A stretch of DNA of 64,000 nucleotides from Streptomyces californicus (lineage in GTDB: Bacteria > Actinomycetota > Actinomycetes > Streptomycetales > Streptomycetaceae), in assembly GCF_000717645.1 (NCBI RefSeq), contig NZ_JNZZ01000002.1, positions 248,001 to 312,000 of the forward strand, given 5' to 3'. The notes below the pieces were generated by a model. That model saw only the letters and a program-made list of their open reading frames with translations. It did no database searches and was not told the DNA's origin. Both the position numbers and the translations under genes were made by a program. Shown here one piece after another: positions 41,536 to 53,111 of the stretch. Every line of letters begins with the position of its first letter. Position 1 is the stretch's first letter.

Positions 41536-42675
41536 ATGGCGAAAGGCCCAACACCCGCGCACGGTCCGCTGACCGGCGTCCGGGTCGTCGAGCTGGCGGG
41601 CATCGGTCCCGGGCCGTTCGCCGCGATGCTGCTGGCGGACCTCGGCGCCGACGTCGTGCGCGTCGACCGGCCCGGCGGCTCGACGCTCGGCATCGATCCG
41701 GCGTACGACATCACCAACCGCAACAAGCGCTCCGTCCTGCTGGACCTCAAGAGCGGCGAAGGGCCGGACCGCGTCCTCGACCTCGCCGAACGCGCCGACA
41801 TCCTCATCGAGGGCTACCGCCCCGGCGTCGCCGAACGCCTCGGCGTCGGCCCCGACGCCTGCCTCGCCCGCAATCCGCGCCTCGTCTACGGCCGGATGAC
41901 CGGCTGGGGCCAGGACGGCCCGCTGGCCGAGCGCGCCGGGCACGACATCGCCTACCTCGCGCTCACCGGCACCCTGTCCATGATCGGGAAGCCGGACGAG
42001 CCGCCCACCGTCCCCGCCAACCTGGTCGGCGACTACGCGGGCGGCTCCCTCTACCTCGTCGTCGGCGTCCTCGCCGCCCTCCAGCACGCCCGCGCCCACG
42101 GCGAGGGGCAGGTCGTCGACGCCGCCATCGTGGACGGCGCCGCCCACCTCGCCTCGATGATCCACGGCATGCTGGCGGCCGGGAGTTGGCAGGACCGGCG
42201 CGGCGCCAACCTGCTCGACGGCGGCTGCCCGTTCTACGGCACCTACGCCACCTCCGACGGCGGCCACATGGCGGTCGGCCCGCTGGAGGGGCGGTTCTAC
42301 GCGGAGTTCGTCCGGCTCCTCGGGATCGCGGACGCCTTCCCCGACCGCTGGGACCTCGCCCGCTGGGACGAACTGCGCGCCGCCGTCACCGCGCGCTTCC
42401 TCACCCGTACGCGCGCCGAGTGGACCGAGGTCTTCGACGGCACCGACGCCTGCGTGGCCCCCGTCCTGACGCTCACCGAGGCCCCGCACCACCCGCACCT
42501 CGCCGCCCGCTCCACCTTCGTCGAGCACGGCGGACAGACCCAGCCGGCCCCCGCTCCCCGCTTCTCGGCCACCCCCGGCTCCGTCCGGCGCGGACCCGCG
42601 CGACCGGGCGCCGACACGGACGACGTCGCCGCCGACTGGGGCCTCCCCGCGCTCCGGCCCACCACACACGACTAG
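41536..42675 (+). CDS. CaiB/BaiF-family CoA transferase or alpha-methylacyl-CoA racemase
   Basis: A 379-residue class III CoA enzyme. VVELAGIGPGPFAAMLLADLGADVVRVDRP opens the fold, followed by NRNKRSVLLDLKS, GYRPGVAERLGVGP, RMTGWGQDGPLAERAGHDI and the active-site region NLVGDYAGGS. These match alpha-methylacyl-CoA racemases, which interconvert 2-methyl-branched acyl-CoAs so that beta-oxidation can proceed. First gene of an operon with acyl-CoA dehydrogenase, thiolase and FadB, which supports the racemase reading. ATG 41536 is the first start after the predicted promoter. Confidence 0.9.
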   Translation: MAKGPTPAHGPLTGVRVVELAGIGPGPFAAMLLADLGADVVRVDRPGGSTLGIDPAYDITNRNKRSVLLDLKSGEGPDRVLDLAERADILIEGYRPGVAERLGVGPDACLARNPRLVYGRMTGWGQDGPLAERAGHDIAYLALTGTLSMIGKPDEPPTVPANLVGDYAGGSLYLVVGVLAALQHARAHGEGQVVDAAIVDGAAHLASMIHGMLAAGSWQDRRGANLLDGGCPFYGTYATSDGGHMAVGPLEGRFYAEFVRLLGIADAFPDRWDLARWDELRAAVTARFLTRTRAEWTEVFDGTDACVAPVLTLTEAPHHPHLAARSTFVEHGGQTQPAPAPRFSATPGSVRRGPARPGADTDDVAADWGLPALRPTTHD

Positions 42676-42683
42676 GAGACCCC

Positions 42684-43826
42684 GTGCAACGGCAGATCTT
42701 CACCGAGGAACACGACGCGTTCCGCGAGACCGTCCGGGCCTTCCTGGCCAAGGAGGTCCTCCCGCACTACGAGCAGTGGGAGCAGGACGGCATCGTCTCC
42801 CGCGACGCCTGGCTCGCCGCCGGGCGCGCCGGGCTGCTCGGCCTCGCCGTCCCGGAGGAGTACGGGGGCGGCGGCAGCGACGACTTCCGCTACAGCGCCG
42901 TCCTGGCCGAGGAGTTCACCCGGGCCGGGGCCGCCGGACTCGCCGTCGGCCTGCACAACGACATCATCGGCCCCTACCTCACCGGCCTTGCCACCGAGGA
43001 GCAGAAGCGCCGCTGGCTCCCCGGCTTCTGCTCCGGCGAGACCATCACCGCCATCGCCATGACCGAGCCGGGCGCCGGCTCCGACCTCCAGGGCATCCGC
43101 ACCACCGCCGAGGACAAGGGCGACCACTGGCTGCTCAACGGCTCCAAGACCTTCATCTCCAACGGCATCCTCGCCGACCTGGTGATCGTCGTCGCCAAGA
43201 CCACCCCGGACGGCGGCGCCAAGGGGCTCTCCCTGATCGTCGTCGAGCGCGGCGCGGAGGGCTTCGAGCGCGGCCGCAACCTCGACAAGATCGGCCAGAA
43301 GTCCCAGGACACCGCCGAACTGTTCTTCAACGACGTCCGCGTCCCCAAGGAGAACCTGCTCGGCCGACTCGACGGCGCCTTCATCCACCTCATGACCAAT
43401 CTGGCCCAGGAGCGCATGGGCATCGCGGTCGCCGGGATCGCCGCCGCCGAGCACCTGCTGGAGATCACCACCCGGTACGTCAAGGAGCGCGAGGCGTTCG
43501 GCCGCCCGCTCTCCAAGCTCCAGCACATCCGCTTCGAGATCGCCGAGATGGCCACCGAGTGCGCCGTCACCCGGACCTTCCTCGACCGCTGCATCGTCGA
43601 CCACTCCGACGGCGTCCTGGACGCCGTGCACGCCTCCATGGCCAAGTGGTGGGCCACCGAACTGCAGAAGCGCGTGGCCGACCGCTGCCTCCAACTCCAC
43701 GGCGGATACGGCTACATGAGCGAGTACAAGGTCGCCAAGGCATTCACCGACGGCCGGATCCAGACCATCTACGGCGGCACGACCGAGATCATGAAGGAGA
43801 TCATCGGCCGCTCGCTGCTCGCCTGA
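42684..43826 (+). CDS. Acyl-CoA dehydrogenase
   Basis: A 380-residue FAD enzyme that makes the alpha-beta double bond in acyl-CoAs. Visible are the N-terminal helix ([15 protein letters not shown]), the flavin-site block [18 protein letters not shown], the RFEIAEMAT helix, [11 protein letters not shown], and near the end [20 protein letters not shown] 42684 lies 8 bases after the previous stop with a GGAGA ribosome site. It is the second gene of the operon. Chain-length preference cannot be read from sequence. Confidence 0.94.
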   Translation: MQRQIFTEEHDAFRETVRAFLAKEVLPHYEQWEQDGIVSRDAWLAAGRAGLLGLAVPEEYGGGGSDDFRYSAVLAEEFTRAGAAGLAVGLHNDIIGPYLTGLATEEQKRRWLPGFCSGETITAIAMTEPGAGSDLQGIRTTAEDKGDHWLLNGSKTFISNGILADLVIVVAKTTPDGGAKGLSLIVVERGAEGFERGRNLDKIGQKSQDTAELFFNDVRVPKENLLGRLDGAFIHLMTNLAQERMGIAVAGIAAAEHLLEITTRYVKEREAFGRPLSKLQHIRFEIAEMATECAVTRTFLDRCIVDHSDGVLDAVHASMAKWWATELQKRVADRCLQLHGGYGYMSEYKVAKAFTDGRIQTIYGGTTEIMKEIIGRSLLA

Positions 43827-43875
43827 CGGCTTCCCGCCCCTCCGCGCCGACCACCACCCTCGAAAGGCACCCGAC

Positions 43876-45090
<1,215 letters not shown>

Positions 45091-45130
45091 TCCGCCCCGG
45101 CCCACCTCTGCTAACGGAGAAGACACCCAC

Positions 45131-47305
45131 ATGACCGAGAGCACGACCATCCGCTGGGAACAGGACGAGACCGGCGTCGTCACCCTCGTCCTCGACGACC
45201 CGAACCAGTCCGCCAACACGATGAACCAGGCGTTCAAGGACTCCATCGCCGCCGTCGCGGACCGCGCCGAGGCCGAGAAGGACTCCATCCGCGGGATCAT
45301 CTACACCTCCGCCAAGAAGACCTTCTTCGCCGGCGGCGACCTCAAGGAAATGATCAAGGTCGGCCCGGAGAACGCCCAGGCCGCCTTCGAGATCGGCACC
45401 GCGATCAAGAACTCGCTGCGCCGCATCGAGACCCTCGGCAAGCCCGTCGTCGCCGCCATCAACGGCGCGGCCCTCGGCGGCGGTTACGAGATCGCGCTCG
45501 CCTCCCACCACCGCGTCGCCCTCGACGCCCCGGGCTCCCGCATCGGCCTGCCCGAGGTCACCCTCGGCCTGCTCCCGGCGGGCGGCGGCGTCACCCGGAC
45601 CGTACGCCTCATGGGCATCACCGACGCCCTGCTCAAGGTGCTCCTCCAGGGCACCCAGTACACCCCGCGCCGGGCGCTGGAGAACGGCCTCGTCCACGAG
45701 GTCGCCGCCACCCGCGAGGAGATGCTCGAAAAGGCCCGCTCCTTCATCGACGCCCACCCCGAGTCCCAGCAGCCCTGGGACGTCAAGGGGTACAAGATCC
45801 CCGGCGGGACCCCGTCGAACCCCAAGTTCGCCGCCAGCCTCCCCGCGTTCCCGGCCAACCTGAAGAAGCAGATCGCGGGCGCGCCCATGCCCGCGCCGCG
45901 CAACATCCTCGCGGCGGCCGTCGAGGGCTCCCAGGTCGACTTCGAGACCGCCCTGACCATCGAGGCCCGGTACTTCACCGAGCTGGTCACCGGCCAGGTC
46001 GCCAAGAACATGATCCAGGCGTTCTTCTTCGACCTCCAGGCCGTCAACTCCGGCGCCAACCGCCCCAAGGACGTCCCTGAGCGCCCGGTCCGCAAGGTCG
46101 CCGTCCTCGGCGCCGGCATGATGGGCGCGGGCATCGCCTACTCCTGCGCCAGGGCCGGGATCGACGTCGTCCTCAAGGACGTCACCACCGAGGCCGCCGC
46201 CAAGGGCAAGGCGTACAGCGAGAAGCTGCTCGCCAAGGCGCTGTCCCGGGGCCGTACGACCGAGGCCAAGCGCGATGAACTGCTGGCCCGGATCACCCCG
46301 ACCGGCGACGCGGCCGACCTCGCCGGCTGCGACGCGGTCATCGAGGCCGTCTTCGAGGGCACCGCCCTCAAGCACAAGGTGTTCCAGGAGATCCAGGACG
46401 TCATCGAGCCGGACGCCCTGCTCTGCTCCAACACCTCCACCCTCCCGATCACCGTGCTGGCCGAGGGCGTCTCGCGCCCCGCCGACTTCATCGGGCTGCA
46501 CTTCTTCTCGCCCGTCGACAAGATGCCGCTCGTCGAGATCATCAAGGGCGAGCGCACCGGCGACGAGGCCCTGGCCCGCGCCTTCGACCTCGTACGGCGC
46601 ATCAAGAAGACGCCGATCGTCGTCAACGACTCACGCGGCTTCTTCACCTCGCGCGTCATCGGCCAGTTCATCAACGAGGGCGTCGCCATGGTCGGGGAGG
46701 GCGTCGAACCCGCCTCGATCGAGCAGGCCGCCGCCCAGTCCGGCTACCCGGCCAAGGTGCTCTCCCTGATGGACGAGCTGACGCTGACCCTGCCGCGCAA
46801 GATCCGCGAGGAGACCAAACGCGCGGTGGAGGAGGCCGGCGGCACCTGGCCCGGCCACCCCTCCGACGCCGTCATCGACCGGATGATCGACGAGTTCGAG
46901 CGCCCGGGCCGCAGCGGGGGAGCGGGCTTCTACGACTACGACGAGGAGGGCAAGCGCACCGGTCTCTGGCCGGGCCTGCGCGAGCACTTCACCAGCAAGG
47001 CCGACGGGGACGTCCCCTTCGAGGACATGAAGGAGCGGATGCTCTTCTCCGAGGCCCTGGACAGCGTCCGCTGCCTGGAGGAGAACGTTCTCATCTCCGT
47101 CGCCGACGCCAACATCGGCTCCATCATGGGCATCGGCTTCCCGCCGTGGACCGGCGGCGTGCTCCAGTACATCAACGGGTACGAGGGCGGACTGCCCGGC
47201 TTCGTCGCCCGCGCCCGGGAACTCGCCGAGCGCTACGGCGACCGCTTCCTGCCGCCCGCGCTGCTGGTGGAGAAGGCGGAGAAGGGCGAGACCTTCCACG
47301 ACTGA
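45131..47305 (+). CDS. fadB: Bifunctional enoyl-CoA hydratase / 3-hydroxyacyl-CoA dehydrogenase (FadB-type)
   Basis: A 724-residue two-enzyme protein of beta-oxidation. The N-terminal crotonase domain (about 1-190) has FFAGGDLKEM and NGAALGGGYEIALASH (oxyanion site) and PEVTLGLLPAGGGVTR with its catalytic Glu. A linker follows, then the dehydrogenase with VAVLGAGMMGAGIAY (NAD site, about 325), SNTSTLPIT, GLHFFSPVDKMPLVEII and FFTSRVIGQFINEG. The C-terminal helical domain ends with IMGIGFPPWTGGVLQY. A GGAGAAG ribosome site precedes ATG 45131. Last gene of the operon. Confidence 0.95.
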   Translation: MTESTTIRWEQDETGVVTLVLDDPNQSANTMNQAFKDSIAAVADRAEAEKDSIRGIIYTSAKKTFFAGGDLKEMIKVGPENAQAAFEIGTAIKNSLRRIETLGKPVVAAINGAALGGGYEIALASHHRVALDAPGSRIGLPEVTLGLLPAGGGVTRTVRLMGITDALLKVLLQGTQYTPRRALENGLVHEVAATREEMLEKARSFIDAHPESQQPWDVKGYKIPGGTPSNPKFAASLPAFPANLKKQIAGAPMPAPRNILAAAVEGSQVDFETALTIEARYFTELVTGQVAKNMIQAFFFDLQAVNSGANRPKDVPERPVRKVAVLGAGMMGAGIAYSCARAGIDVVLKDVTTEAAAKGKAYSEKLLAKALSRGRTTEAKRDELLARITPTGDAADLAGCDAVIEAVFEGTALKHKVFQEIQDVIEPDALLCSNTSTLPITVLAEGVSRPADFIGLHFFSPVDKMPLVEIIKGERTGDEALARAFDLVRRIKKTPIVVNDSRGFFTSRVIGQFINEGVAMVGEGVEPASIEQAAAQSGYPAKVLSLMDELTLTLPRKIREETKRAVEEAGGTWPGHPSDAVIDRMIDEFERPGRSGGAGFYDYDEEGKRTGLWPGLREHFTSKADGDVPFEDMKERMLFSEALDSVRCLEENVLISVADANIGSIMGIGFPPWTGGVLQYINGYEGGLPGFVARARELAERYGDRFLPPALLVEKAEKGETFHD

Positions 47306-47329
47306 GCCGCCGGCGGGCCGCGTCCACCG

Positions 47330-48061
47330 TCACTCGGCGGTGAACGCGGCCCGCAGCTCCTCCTTCAGCGACCGCTGGAACGCCGTCACCAGCGCCTGCA
47401 CGACGATCGGCTGCATATGGGCCGACAGCGACTTCATCGCCGCCACGTGCTCCGGATCGGCCTCCCGCTCCCGGTAGGGGTTCCACACCTCGTCCCGGAA
47501 CAGCCGGGTCATCTCCTGCGCGGCCGAGCGGGTGTGCTCCAGCAGCACGGTGCGCGCCGCCAGGATCGTCTCGTGCGCGATCGGCACGTCCAGCAGCTCC
47601 ACCCCGAGCCGCAGCAGCCCCACGTCCACCCGGAACTCCCCGTCGGGCTCCTGCGGGCGCACCAGCACCCCCATCGCCGCGAGCCGCTCCACGTCCTCCT
47701 CGGCCAGCGTCCGCCCGGCCCGCCGCTCCAGCTCCTGCCGGGAGAAGCCCTCCGTCTGGTCCGGTGCCCAGGACGCCACCAGTGCCCGGTGGATCGCCAG
47801 ATCGTTGGCGCTCAGGTCGGACGGCAGCTGTTCCAGATACCGTTCGATCGCCGCCAGCGTCATGCCCTGGTGCTGGAGCTCCTCGATCAGCGCGAGCCGC
47901 GAGAGGTGGTCGGATCCGTAGTGACCGACCCGGCGCGGACCGATGACCGGGGGCGGCAGCAGACCACGGGTGCTGTAGAAACGCACCGTCCGCACGGTGA
48001 CACCGGCGCGCGCCGCCAACTCGTCGACCGTGAGGGTCGGCCCGTCGGTCCCCGTCGCCAT
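47330..48061 (-). CDS. MerR-family transcriptional regulator
   Basis: A 243-residue regulator. The DNA-binding domain is at residues about 10-80: LTVDELAARAGVTVRTVRFYSTRGLLPPP, HYGSDHLSRLALIEELQHQGMTLAAIERYL. The C-terminal part has no Cys or metal motif and is long and helical, so it probably senses a small molecule. ATG 48061 sits behind a GGGAGCAGAG ribosome site. It is convergent with fadB, 24 bases from its stop. Control of the beta-oxidation operon is a reasonable inference from location and from similar arrangements in streptomycetes, but not shown. Confidence 0.9.
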   Translation of the reverse strand: MATGTDGPTLTVDELAARAGVTVRTVRFYSTRGLLPPPVIGPRRVGHYGSDHLSRLALIEELQHQGMTLAAIERYLEQLPSDLSANDLAIHRALVASWAPDQTEGFSRQELERRAGRTLAEEDVERLAAMGVLVRPQEPDGEFRVDVGLLRLGVELLDVPIAHETILAARTVLLEHTRSAAQEMTRLFRDEVWNPYREREADPEHVAAMKSLSAHMQPIVVQALVTAFQRSLKEELRAAFTAE

Positions 48062-48092
48062 CTCTGCTCCCGCCGGTCGAATCCTCGGATCG

Positions 48093-48107
48093 GACAGTTC
48101 CGCTGTC
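48093..48107. promoter_or_regulatory. Inverted repeat in the merR / macro-domain divergent spacer
   Basis: GACAG and CTGTC arms around 5 bases lie 32 bases before the MerR start. MerR proteins often bind such sites inside their own promoter, so this may be the autoregulatory site. Confidence 0.35.
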
Positions 48108-48181
48108 TCACCACTACTGTGAAAGTCTCCGGCACCGAGGCCCCGTCCGTCCACCCCGGGCCCGTTGTCAGTGGCCGCCCG

Positions 48182-48187
48182 TACGGT
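48182..48187 (+). promoter_or_regulatory. -10 element (TACGGT) for a leaderless macro-domain mRNA
   Basis: TACGGT ends 6 bases before ATG 48194, matching the other leaderless starts in this window. Confidence 0.4.
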
Positions 48188-48193
48188 GAGGGC

Positions 48194-48670
48194 ATGGCGG
48201 AGATCACGTACGTACGAGGGGACGCCACGGCCCCGCTGGGCAAGGGCGTCAAGCTGATCGTCCACGTCTGCAACGACCTGGGCGGCTGGGGCAGGGGTTT
48301 CGTGCTGGCGCTGTCCCGCCGCCGGCCGGAGCCCGAGGCCGCGTACCGCCGCTGGCACCGGGAACGCGCGGGCAACGACTTCGCCCTCGGCGCCGTCCAG
48401 TTCGTCCGGGTGGATCCGTACCTCTGGGTGGGCAACATGATCGGCCAGCGCGGCATACGCACCGGCAGCAAGGGGGTTCCGGTCCGGTACGAGGCCATCG
48501 ACACGGCGCTCGGCGCGGTGGCGCTCAAGGCGGCGGAGCTGGGCGCCTCCGTCCACATGCCCCGGATCGGCTGCGGGCTCGCGGGCGGCTCCTGGGCCAG
48601 GATCGAGCCGCTGATCGAGCGCCGGCTGACGGCCGCCGGCCTGCCGGTGACGGTGTACGACCACGGCTGA
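48194..48670 (+). CDS. Macro-domain (ADP-ribose-binding) protein
   Basis: A 158-residue single macro domain. The binding-loop pattern VRGDATAP and LIVHVCNDLGGWGRGFVLAL (about 20-40) corresponds to the N-terminal ADP-ribose pocket; HMPRIGCGLAGGSWARIEPLI (about 120-140) is the second loop. Macro domains bind or remove ADP-ribose or O-acetyl-ADP-ribose. There is no ADP-ribosyltransferase gene adjacent, so it does not look like a DarTG-type pair. Cytoplasmic. Confidence 0.9.
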   Translation: MAEITYVRGDATAPLGKGVKLIVHVCNDLGGWGRGFVLALSRRRPEPEAAYRRWHRERAGNDFALGAVQFVRVDPYLWVGNMIGQRGIRTGSKGVPVRYEAIDTALGAVALKAAELGASVHMPRIGCGLAGGSWARIEPLIERRLTAAGLPVTVYDHG

Positions 48671-48791
48671 CCGCCCCACCCGCCCACCGTGTTCGACGCC
48701 CCGCCTGCCACCGCCGTCCCCGGGCGAGCGACCATGGAGGGGCAGGGGACGGGCTGCGCACGGCAGGCCCGGCTGGACCTCGGGAGCACGG

Positions 48792-49703
48792 ATGAGCGGC
48801 GCGGAACGCGCGACGGAGCACGCCTTCGACCACCGGCGGCACCGGACGGGCGGCGCGGACGACCCCGTGCCGCCCCCGCCCGGCGGTGTCCTCTGGAGCC
48901 TCTCCGGGGACGTCCGCGCCCTGCTGATGCTGCCCGCGGCCCTCACGCTCCAGGTCGCCCACCCGGCAGTCGGCGCGGGCGTGGACGAGCACTCCGTCTT
49001 CCGTACGGACCCGTGGGGACGCGGCGAACGCTCGCTGCGCTCGCTCCAGCTCTGGGTGTACGGCGGAGCGGAGGCGGCCGAGGAAGGACGCAGGCTGCGC
49101 GTGCTGCACCGCACCATCCGGGGCACCGACACCCGCGGCCGCCCCTACCACGCGCTGACGCCCGCCAACTACGCCTGGGTGCACGCCACCGGCTTCCCCG
49201 TCTACCGGCACGCGGCCCGCTATCTGATCCGGCCCATGACCCCCGCCCAGGAGCGCGCCCTCTACCGGGAGTGGCTCCAGGTCGGCCGGATCCTCGGCAT
49301 CCACGACCGGGACATGCCGCAGACCGTCGAGGAGTTCTGGCCGTACTGGAGGAAGATGCTCGCCGAGGAGGTCGAGGCGACCCCCGTCGTCCGTGAACTC
49401 GTCGCCACCGACCAGCCCGTACCGCCGCCGGACCGGGGCCCGTGGCCGCTGCGGATCCTCCTGCGGGCGCTGTGGCCGGTCGTCCTGCCGCCGCTGGCCC
49501 GCTTCCGGAGGTTCGTCACCATCGGCCTCATGCCCCCCGACGCCCGCGCGGCGATCGGCCTGCCCTGGACCGCCGCCCAGGAGAGGCGGCTGCGCCGGAC
49601 GTGCGCGGTGCTGCGGGCCGTGGTCCCCGCCCTGCCCGAGCGGCTGCGCTACCTGCCGAGGGCACGGGCCGCGCGGGCAGCCGAGGCGCGCCGGAACGGC
49701 TGA
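48792..49703 (+). CDS. MpaB-family (DUF2236) oxygenase-like protein
   Basis: A 303-residue protein of the DUF2236/MpaB group, haem or metal oxygenases related to latex-clearing proteins and fungal MpaB. Family blocks are [63 protein letters not shown], and an Arg/His-rich C-terminal helix set. It lacks a signal peptide. Substrate unknown; convergent with the M1 peptidase gene across a terminator. Confidence 0.82.
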   Translation: MSGAERATEHAFDHRRHRTGGADDPVPPPPGGVLWSLSGDVRALLMLPAALTLQVAHPAVGAGVDEHSVFRTDPWGRGERSLRSLQLWVYGGAEAAEEGRRLRVLHRTIRGTDTRGRPYHALTPANYAWVHATGFPVYRHAARYLIRPMTPAQERALYREWLQVGRILGIHDRDMPQTVEEFWPYWRKMLAEEVEATPVVRELVATDQPVPPPDRGPWPLRILLRALWPVVLPPLARFRRFVTIGLMPPDARAAIGLPWTAAQERRLRRTCAVLRAVVPALPERLRYLPRARAARAAEARRNG

Positions 49704-49770
49704 ACGCTGAAGAGGTACGCAGCGGATCGCCGGGTGTAGCCACGCGCATCGCGAAGTCTCCGGATGGCAA

Positions 49771-49813
49771 GGGGGCGTCCGGCGGACCCGGTCGAGATCC
49801 GCCGGACGCCCCC
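49771..49813. terminator. Bidirectional hairpin terminator between oxygenase and M1 peptidase genes
   Basis: A perfect 16-base stem (GGGGGCGTCCGGCGGA with its exact complement) encloses an 11-base loop. The two flanking genes converge on it. Confidence 0.88.
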
Positions 49814-49846
49814 GGCCGGCCTGACGCACACCGGCGCCGAGCGCCG

Positions 49847-51403
49847 TCAGCGGTGGTCGTGCCCCAGGCGTCCCTCGGCCGCGTCATGGCGGTGGCCGCG
49901 GTCGCCGTGGTCGTGCACGGTGTTCGTCGCCGCGATCTTCTTCCACGACGCCGGACGCTGGACCCGCCCGTCCGACAGGGCCTTCCCGGCGAGGCCCGCC
50001 CCGGCCACCGCCGGGCCGGCCGGACGCGAGGGACGGTACAGCCAGGTGTCGAAGAGGGCGGCGAGCGGCTTGCCCGAGACGCGCTCGGCGTACCGGAGGA
50101 AGTCGCCCACGTTCGCGTTGGAGTGGGCGCGCTCGGTCGGCCAGCCCTTCAGCAGCTCGAAGAACACCTCGTCGCCGACCTCGTTGCGCAGCGCCTGGAG
50201 CGCCAGCGCGCCCCGGTCGTAGACGGCGATGTCGAACTGCTTGTCCGGGCCGGGGTCGCCCGGCTTCACCTTCCAGAACGGGTCGTCGGCCGGGTGCTGG
50301 GCGTAGACGTAGTCCGCCAGTTCCTGCGCGGTGCCCTCGCCCTCCTTCTCCGACCAGAGCCACTGGCTGTAGCGGGCGAAGCCCTCGTTGATCCAGATCT
50401 CCTTCCAGCCGTCGACCGACACGCTGTTGCCGTACCACTGGTGGGCCAGCTCGTGCACGACGACGGAGACGTTGGCGCCGTTCGCGAACTGCTTCGGGCT
50501 GTAGAAGGGCCGCGTCTGGGTCTCCAGCGCGAAGCCGCTCGTCACGTTCGGCACGTACCCGCCGAGCGCGTTGAACGGGTACGGGCCGAACACCCCGGTC
50601 AGCCACTCGGCGACCTCGGTGGTCCGCTCGATGCTGGCGCGGGCCGCCCCGGCGTGGGGACCGAGGTCCTTGCTGTAGGCGTTGAGGACCGGCAGGCCGT
50701 CCGCCGTCCGGTCGGTCGTGACGTCGAACCTGCCAATCGCCAGCGTCGAGAGGTAGGTGGCCTGCGGCTTGTCCGAGCGCCAGTTGAAACGGGTCCAGCC
50801 GAGCTTCGAACTCTGCGACTGGAGGACGCCGTTGCTGATCGCCTGGGTGCCGTCCGGCACGGAGACCGAGATGTCGTACGTGGCCTTGTCGAGCGGGTGG
50901 TCGTTGCTCGGGTACCACCACACGGCCGAGTCCGGCTCCTGCGCGGCGACCCCGCCGTCCGGGGTCCGGGCCCAGGCGGTCCAGCCGCCGATCTTCAACT
51001 CGGAGGGCTTTCCGGCGTAGCGGACGACCACGGAGACCGCCCTGCCCTTCGCCAGCGGCTGGGCGGGGGTGACCTCCAGCTCGTGGTCGCCGCTGGTGGC
51101 GAACCCGGCCTTTTTGCCGTTCACCCGCACCTCGGAGACGTCGAGCCCGAAGTCGAGGTTGAAGCGGGACAACTCCTGCGTGGTGGTGGCGAGGATCGTC
51201 GCCGTACCCTCCAGGAGGTCGGTCTTCGGCTGGTACTTCAGCCGCAGGTCGTAGTGGGAGACGTCGTAGCCGCCGTTCCCACTGGCCGGGTAGTAGGGGT
51301 CGCCGATGCCCGGGGCGCCCACGGTGCCCGGTGCGGCCGCTGCCGGGATCGCCAGCAAAAGGGTGGCCGCAAGTGCGCTGGGGACGATGAATCTGCGGTG
51401 CAC
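49847..51403 (-). CDS. Secreted M1-family zinc metallopeptidase (aminopeptidase N-like)
   Basis: A 518-residue exported zinc peptidase. The signal runs to about residue 24. An N-terminal beta-rich domain (about 40-240) includes [20 protein letters not shown]. The substrate-anchor strand FALETQTRP corresponds to the GAMEN region. The zinc site is HELAHQW (His317, His321) with Glu340 in [13 protein letters not shown] Tyr (IAVYDRGAL) later is the transition-state residue. The last 25 residues are unusually His/Asp/Gly-rich ([11 protein letters not shown]...), possibly a metal-binding tail. Start GTG 51403. Shorter than intracellular PepN, like streptomycete exported relatives. Confidence 0.92.
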   Translation of the reverse strand: MHRRFIVPSALAATLLLAIPAAAAPGTVGAPGIGDPYYPASGNGGYDVSHYDLRLKYQPKTDLLEGTATILATTTQELSRFNLDFGLDVSEVRVNGKKAGFATSGDHELEVTPAQPLAKGRAVSVVVRYAGKPSELKIGGWTAWARTPDGGVAAQEPDSAVWWYPSNDHPLDKATYDISVSVPDGTQAISNGVLQSQSSKLGWTRFNWRSDKPQATYLSTLAIGRFDVTTDRTADGLPVLNAYSKDLGPHAGAARASIERTTEVAEWLTGVFGPYPFNALGGYVPNVTSGFALETQTRPFYSPKQFANGANVSVVVHELAHQWYGNSVSVDGWKEIWINEGFARYSQWLWSEKEGEGTAQELADYVYAQHPADDPFWKVKPGDPGPDKQFDIAVYDRGALALQALRNEVGDEVFFELLKGWPTERAHSNANVGDFLRYAERVSGKPLAALFDTWLYRPSRPAGPAVAGAGLAGKALSDGRVQRPASWKKIAATNTVHDHGDRGHRHDAAEGRLGHDHR

Positions 51404-51667
51404 GCAAGCTCCAAACAGTTCGGACGGATGCTCGTTCGACCGGTCGGCACGAGGCTATGCGGCCACCGGAGCGGTACAGGCCGTTCCGGGTACTTCTGTC
51501 ACACGATCGCCATTCCCCCGTCACGCGCCGCGATGTGCGCGAACCCGCGAAAGGCAGTGATCGCCCCCTGTCGCACAGGAGTTGACCGGGGTAACGTCCG
51601 CACATCGCCGACAGACCGACGGGGCGTCACGGTGTCCGCCCCCGCATGCCCCGGGAGGCAGCCGCCG
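51404..51667. promoter_or_regulatory. Divergent spacer between the M1 and M14 peptidase genes
   Basis: This 264-base spacer carries promoters for two exported peptidases. A GTTGACCGGGGTAAC stretch (51581-51595) is nearly palindromic. I see no small gene and no clear -35/-10 pair. Confidence 0.3.
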
Positions 51668-53038
51668 ATGACCCCACGCGTCGCCCGCGCACTCCGCATG
51701 CTCAGCCCGCACCCGTGGCTCGCGCCGGTCGCGGGGCACGCGCCCGTTCCCCGGGGCGCCCGCGCGGTGCGCCGGACGGCCGTGGCGGCGGCGCTCGCCT
51801 CGCTCGCCGTCCCGTTCGCCATCGCCCCCGCCGAGGCCGCGCACCGCCCGCCCCGCACCGGGTTCGAGACGAGCGAGGGCAAGCGCTGGACCGGCGAGGC
51901 GGAGGAACGGGAGTTCCTGGCCGCGGTGGACCGGGAGAGCGACCGGGTCTCCGTCGACCGCGTGGGCACCACCGAGCAGGGGCGCCCCCTGCGGCTCGTA
52001 CGGGTGGGACGGGAGCGGCCCGGGGCCACCACCGTGCTGCTGATCTGCAGTCAGCACGGGGACGAGCCGGCCGGGCGCGAGGCGTGTCTGACCACGGTCC
52101 GCGACCTCGCGTTCGCCGAGGACCGGGCGACCCGCGCCTTCCTCTCCCGTACGACCCTGCTCGTACTGCCCACGGCCAACCCGGACGGACGCGCCGCCGA
52201 CACCCGGGGCAACGCGGCCGGGACCGACGTCAACCGCGACCACATCGCCCTGGAGACCGCCGAGGCGCGAGCCGTGGCGGCCGTGGTGCGCGACGAACGG
52301 CCGCAGGTGATCTACGACTTGCACGAGTACGGCGCGACCCCGCCGTACTACGCCAAGGACCTGTTCGCACTCTGGCCGCGCAACCTCAACGTCCACGACC
52401 GCGTCCACGACGCCTCGCGCGTCCTCTCCGAGCGCTACGTCCGCCCCGCCGCGACGGCGGGCGGCTACACCAGCGGCCACTACGGCATCTGGACCGACCC
52501 CGCCACCGGCGAGCCGGTGAAGCAGGTCGCCGGCGACGGCCAGGAACGGATCCTGCGCAACACCTCGGGTCTCAAGCACGCCGTCGGCCTCCTCATCGAG
52601 TCCCGGGTCGACGCGCTCAGCGACGCGGAGAAGGCGGACCCGGCCCTCAACCACCGCCGCCGGGTGGACTCCCAGCTCACCGCGCTCGACGGCCTCCGCG
52701 CCTTCACCGACGAGCAGCGCGCCCGCCTCCGTACGGCCACCGCCCTCTCGCGGCTGGCCGGTCTCGCCGACCGGGGACCCGTGTACCTCGGCGGCGCGGA
52801 CAACGACCCGGCCGAGCCCTCCGAGATCCTCGCCGACCCGCCGTGCGGCTACCGGCTGGACGGCGCCCAGTACGCGGAGGTGAAGGACCGACTGGCCCTC
52901 CACGAGGTCACGGTCCGTCCGGAGCGAGATGGCGTGTTTGTGCCCCTCCGGCAGTCCGCTCGGAACCTGATTCCCCTGCTCCTCGATCAGCGAGCGACAT
53001 ATCAACTCGCAAACGGTCAAGCCAGAACGGCTTGTTGA
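51668..53038 (+). CDS. Exported M14-family zinc carboxypeptidase
   Basis: A 456-residue exported peptidase. A long Arg-containing signal ends near residue 58 (IAPAEAA). The zinc site starts with [13 protein letters not shown] (His130, Glu133), followed by [22 protein letters not shown] (substrate Arg) and YDLHEYG (His near 227). A catalytic Glu in [12 protein letters not shown] position follows. The C-terminal 60 residues cover strands of an accessory domain. ATG 51668 follows a GGGAGG ribosome site. M14 enzymes trim C-terminal residues or peptidoglycan stem peptides; which applies here is open. Confidence 0.88.
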   Translation: MTPRVARALRMLSPHPWLAPVAGHAPVPRGARAVRRTAVAAALASLAVPFAIAPAEAAHRPPRTGFETSEGKRWTGEAEEREFLAAVDRESDRVSVDRVGTTEQGRPLRLVRVGRERPGATTVLLICSQHGDEPAGREACLTTVRDLAFAEDRATRAFLSRTTLLVLPTANPDGRAADTRGNAAGTDVNRDHIALETAEARAVAAVVRDERPQVIYDLHEYGATPPYYAKDLFALWPRNLNVHDRVHDASRVLSERYVRPAATAGGYTSGHYGIWTDPATGEPVKQVAGDGQERILRNTSGLKHAVGLLIESRVDALSDAEKADPALNHRRRVDSQLTALDGLRAFTDEQRARLRTATALSRLAGLADRGPVYLGGADNDPAEPSEILADPPCGYRLDGAQYAEVKDRLALHEVTVRPERDGVFVPLRQSARNLIPLLLDQRATYQLANGQARTAC

Positions 53039-53097
53039 TCCTTCGAGATCCTGGGCAGGTGTGGTACTGCCTACGGAGAGCGTTTTTCGGACTCGTT

Positions 53098-53102
53098 GAA
53101 AG
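53098..53102 (+). promoter_or_regulatory. Ribosome site deciding the BCCT start
   Basis: AAAGG lies 9 bases before GTG 53112 but touches GTG 53103, so the downstream codon is the credible start. Confidence 0.6.
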
Positions 53103-53111
53103 GTGCCATTT

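Noticed and set aside
48194..48670. Macro-domain gene as the antitoxin of a DarTG toxin pair
   Set aside because: No DarT-like ADP-ribosyltransferase gene is adjacent on either side.
49442..51667. Extension in frame with the M14 peptidase reaching back across the M1 gene
   Set aside because: The signal peptide and a ribosome site define ATG 51668; the upstream part is antisense to the zinc-motif-bearing M1 gene.
53018..53034. Small hairpin CAAGCC/GGCTTG at the end of the M14 gene as a terminator
   Set aside because: The 6-base stem lies mostly inside the coding sequence and has no G/C-rich core or T-tract; the BCCT gene may be co-transcribed or have its own promoter.
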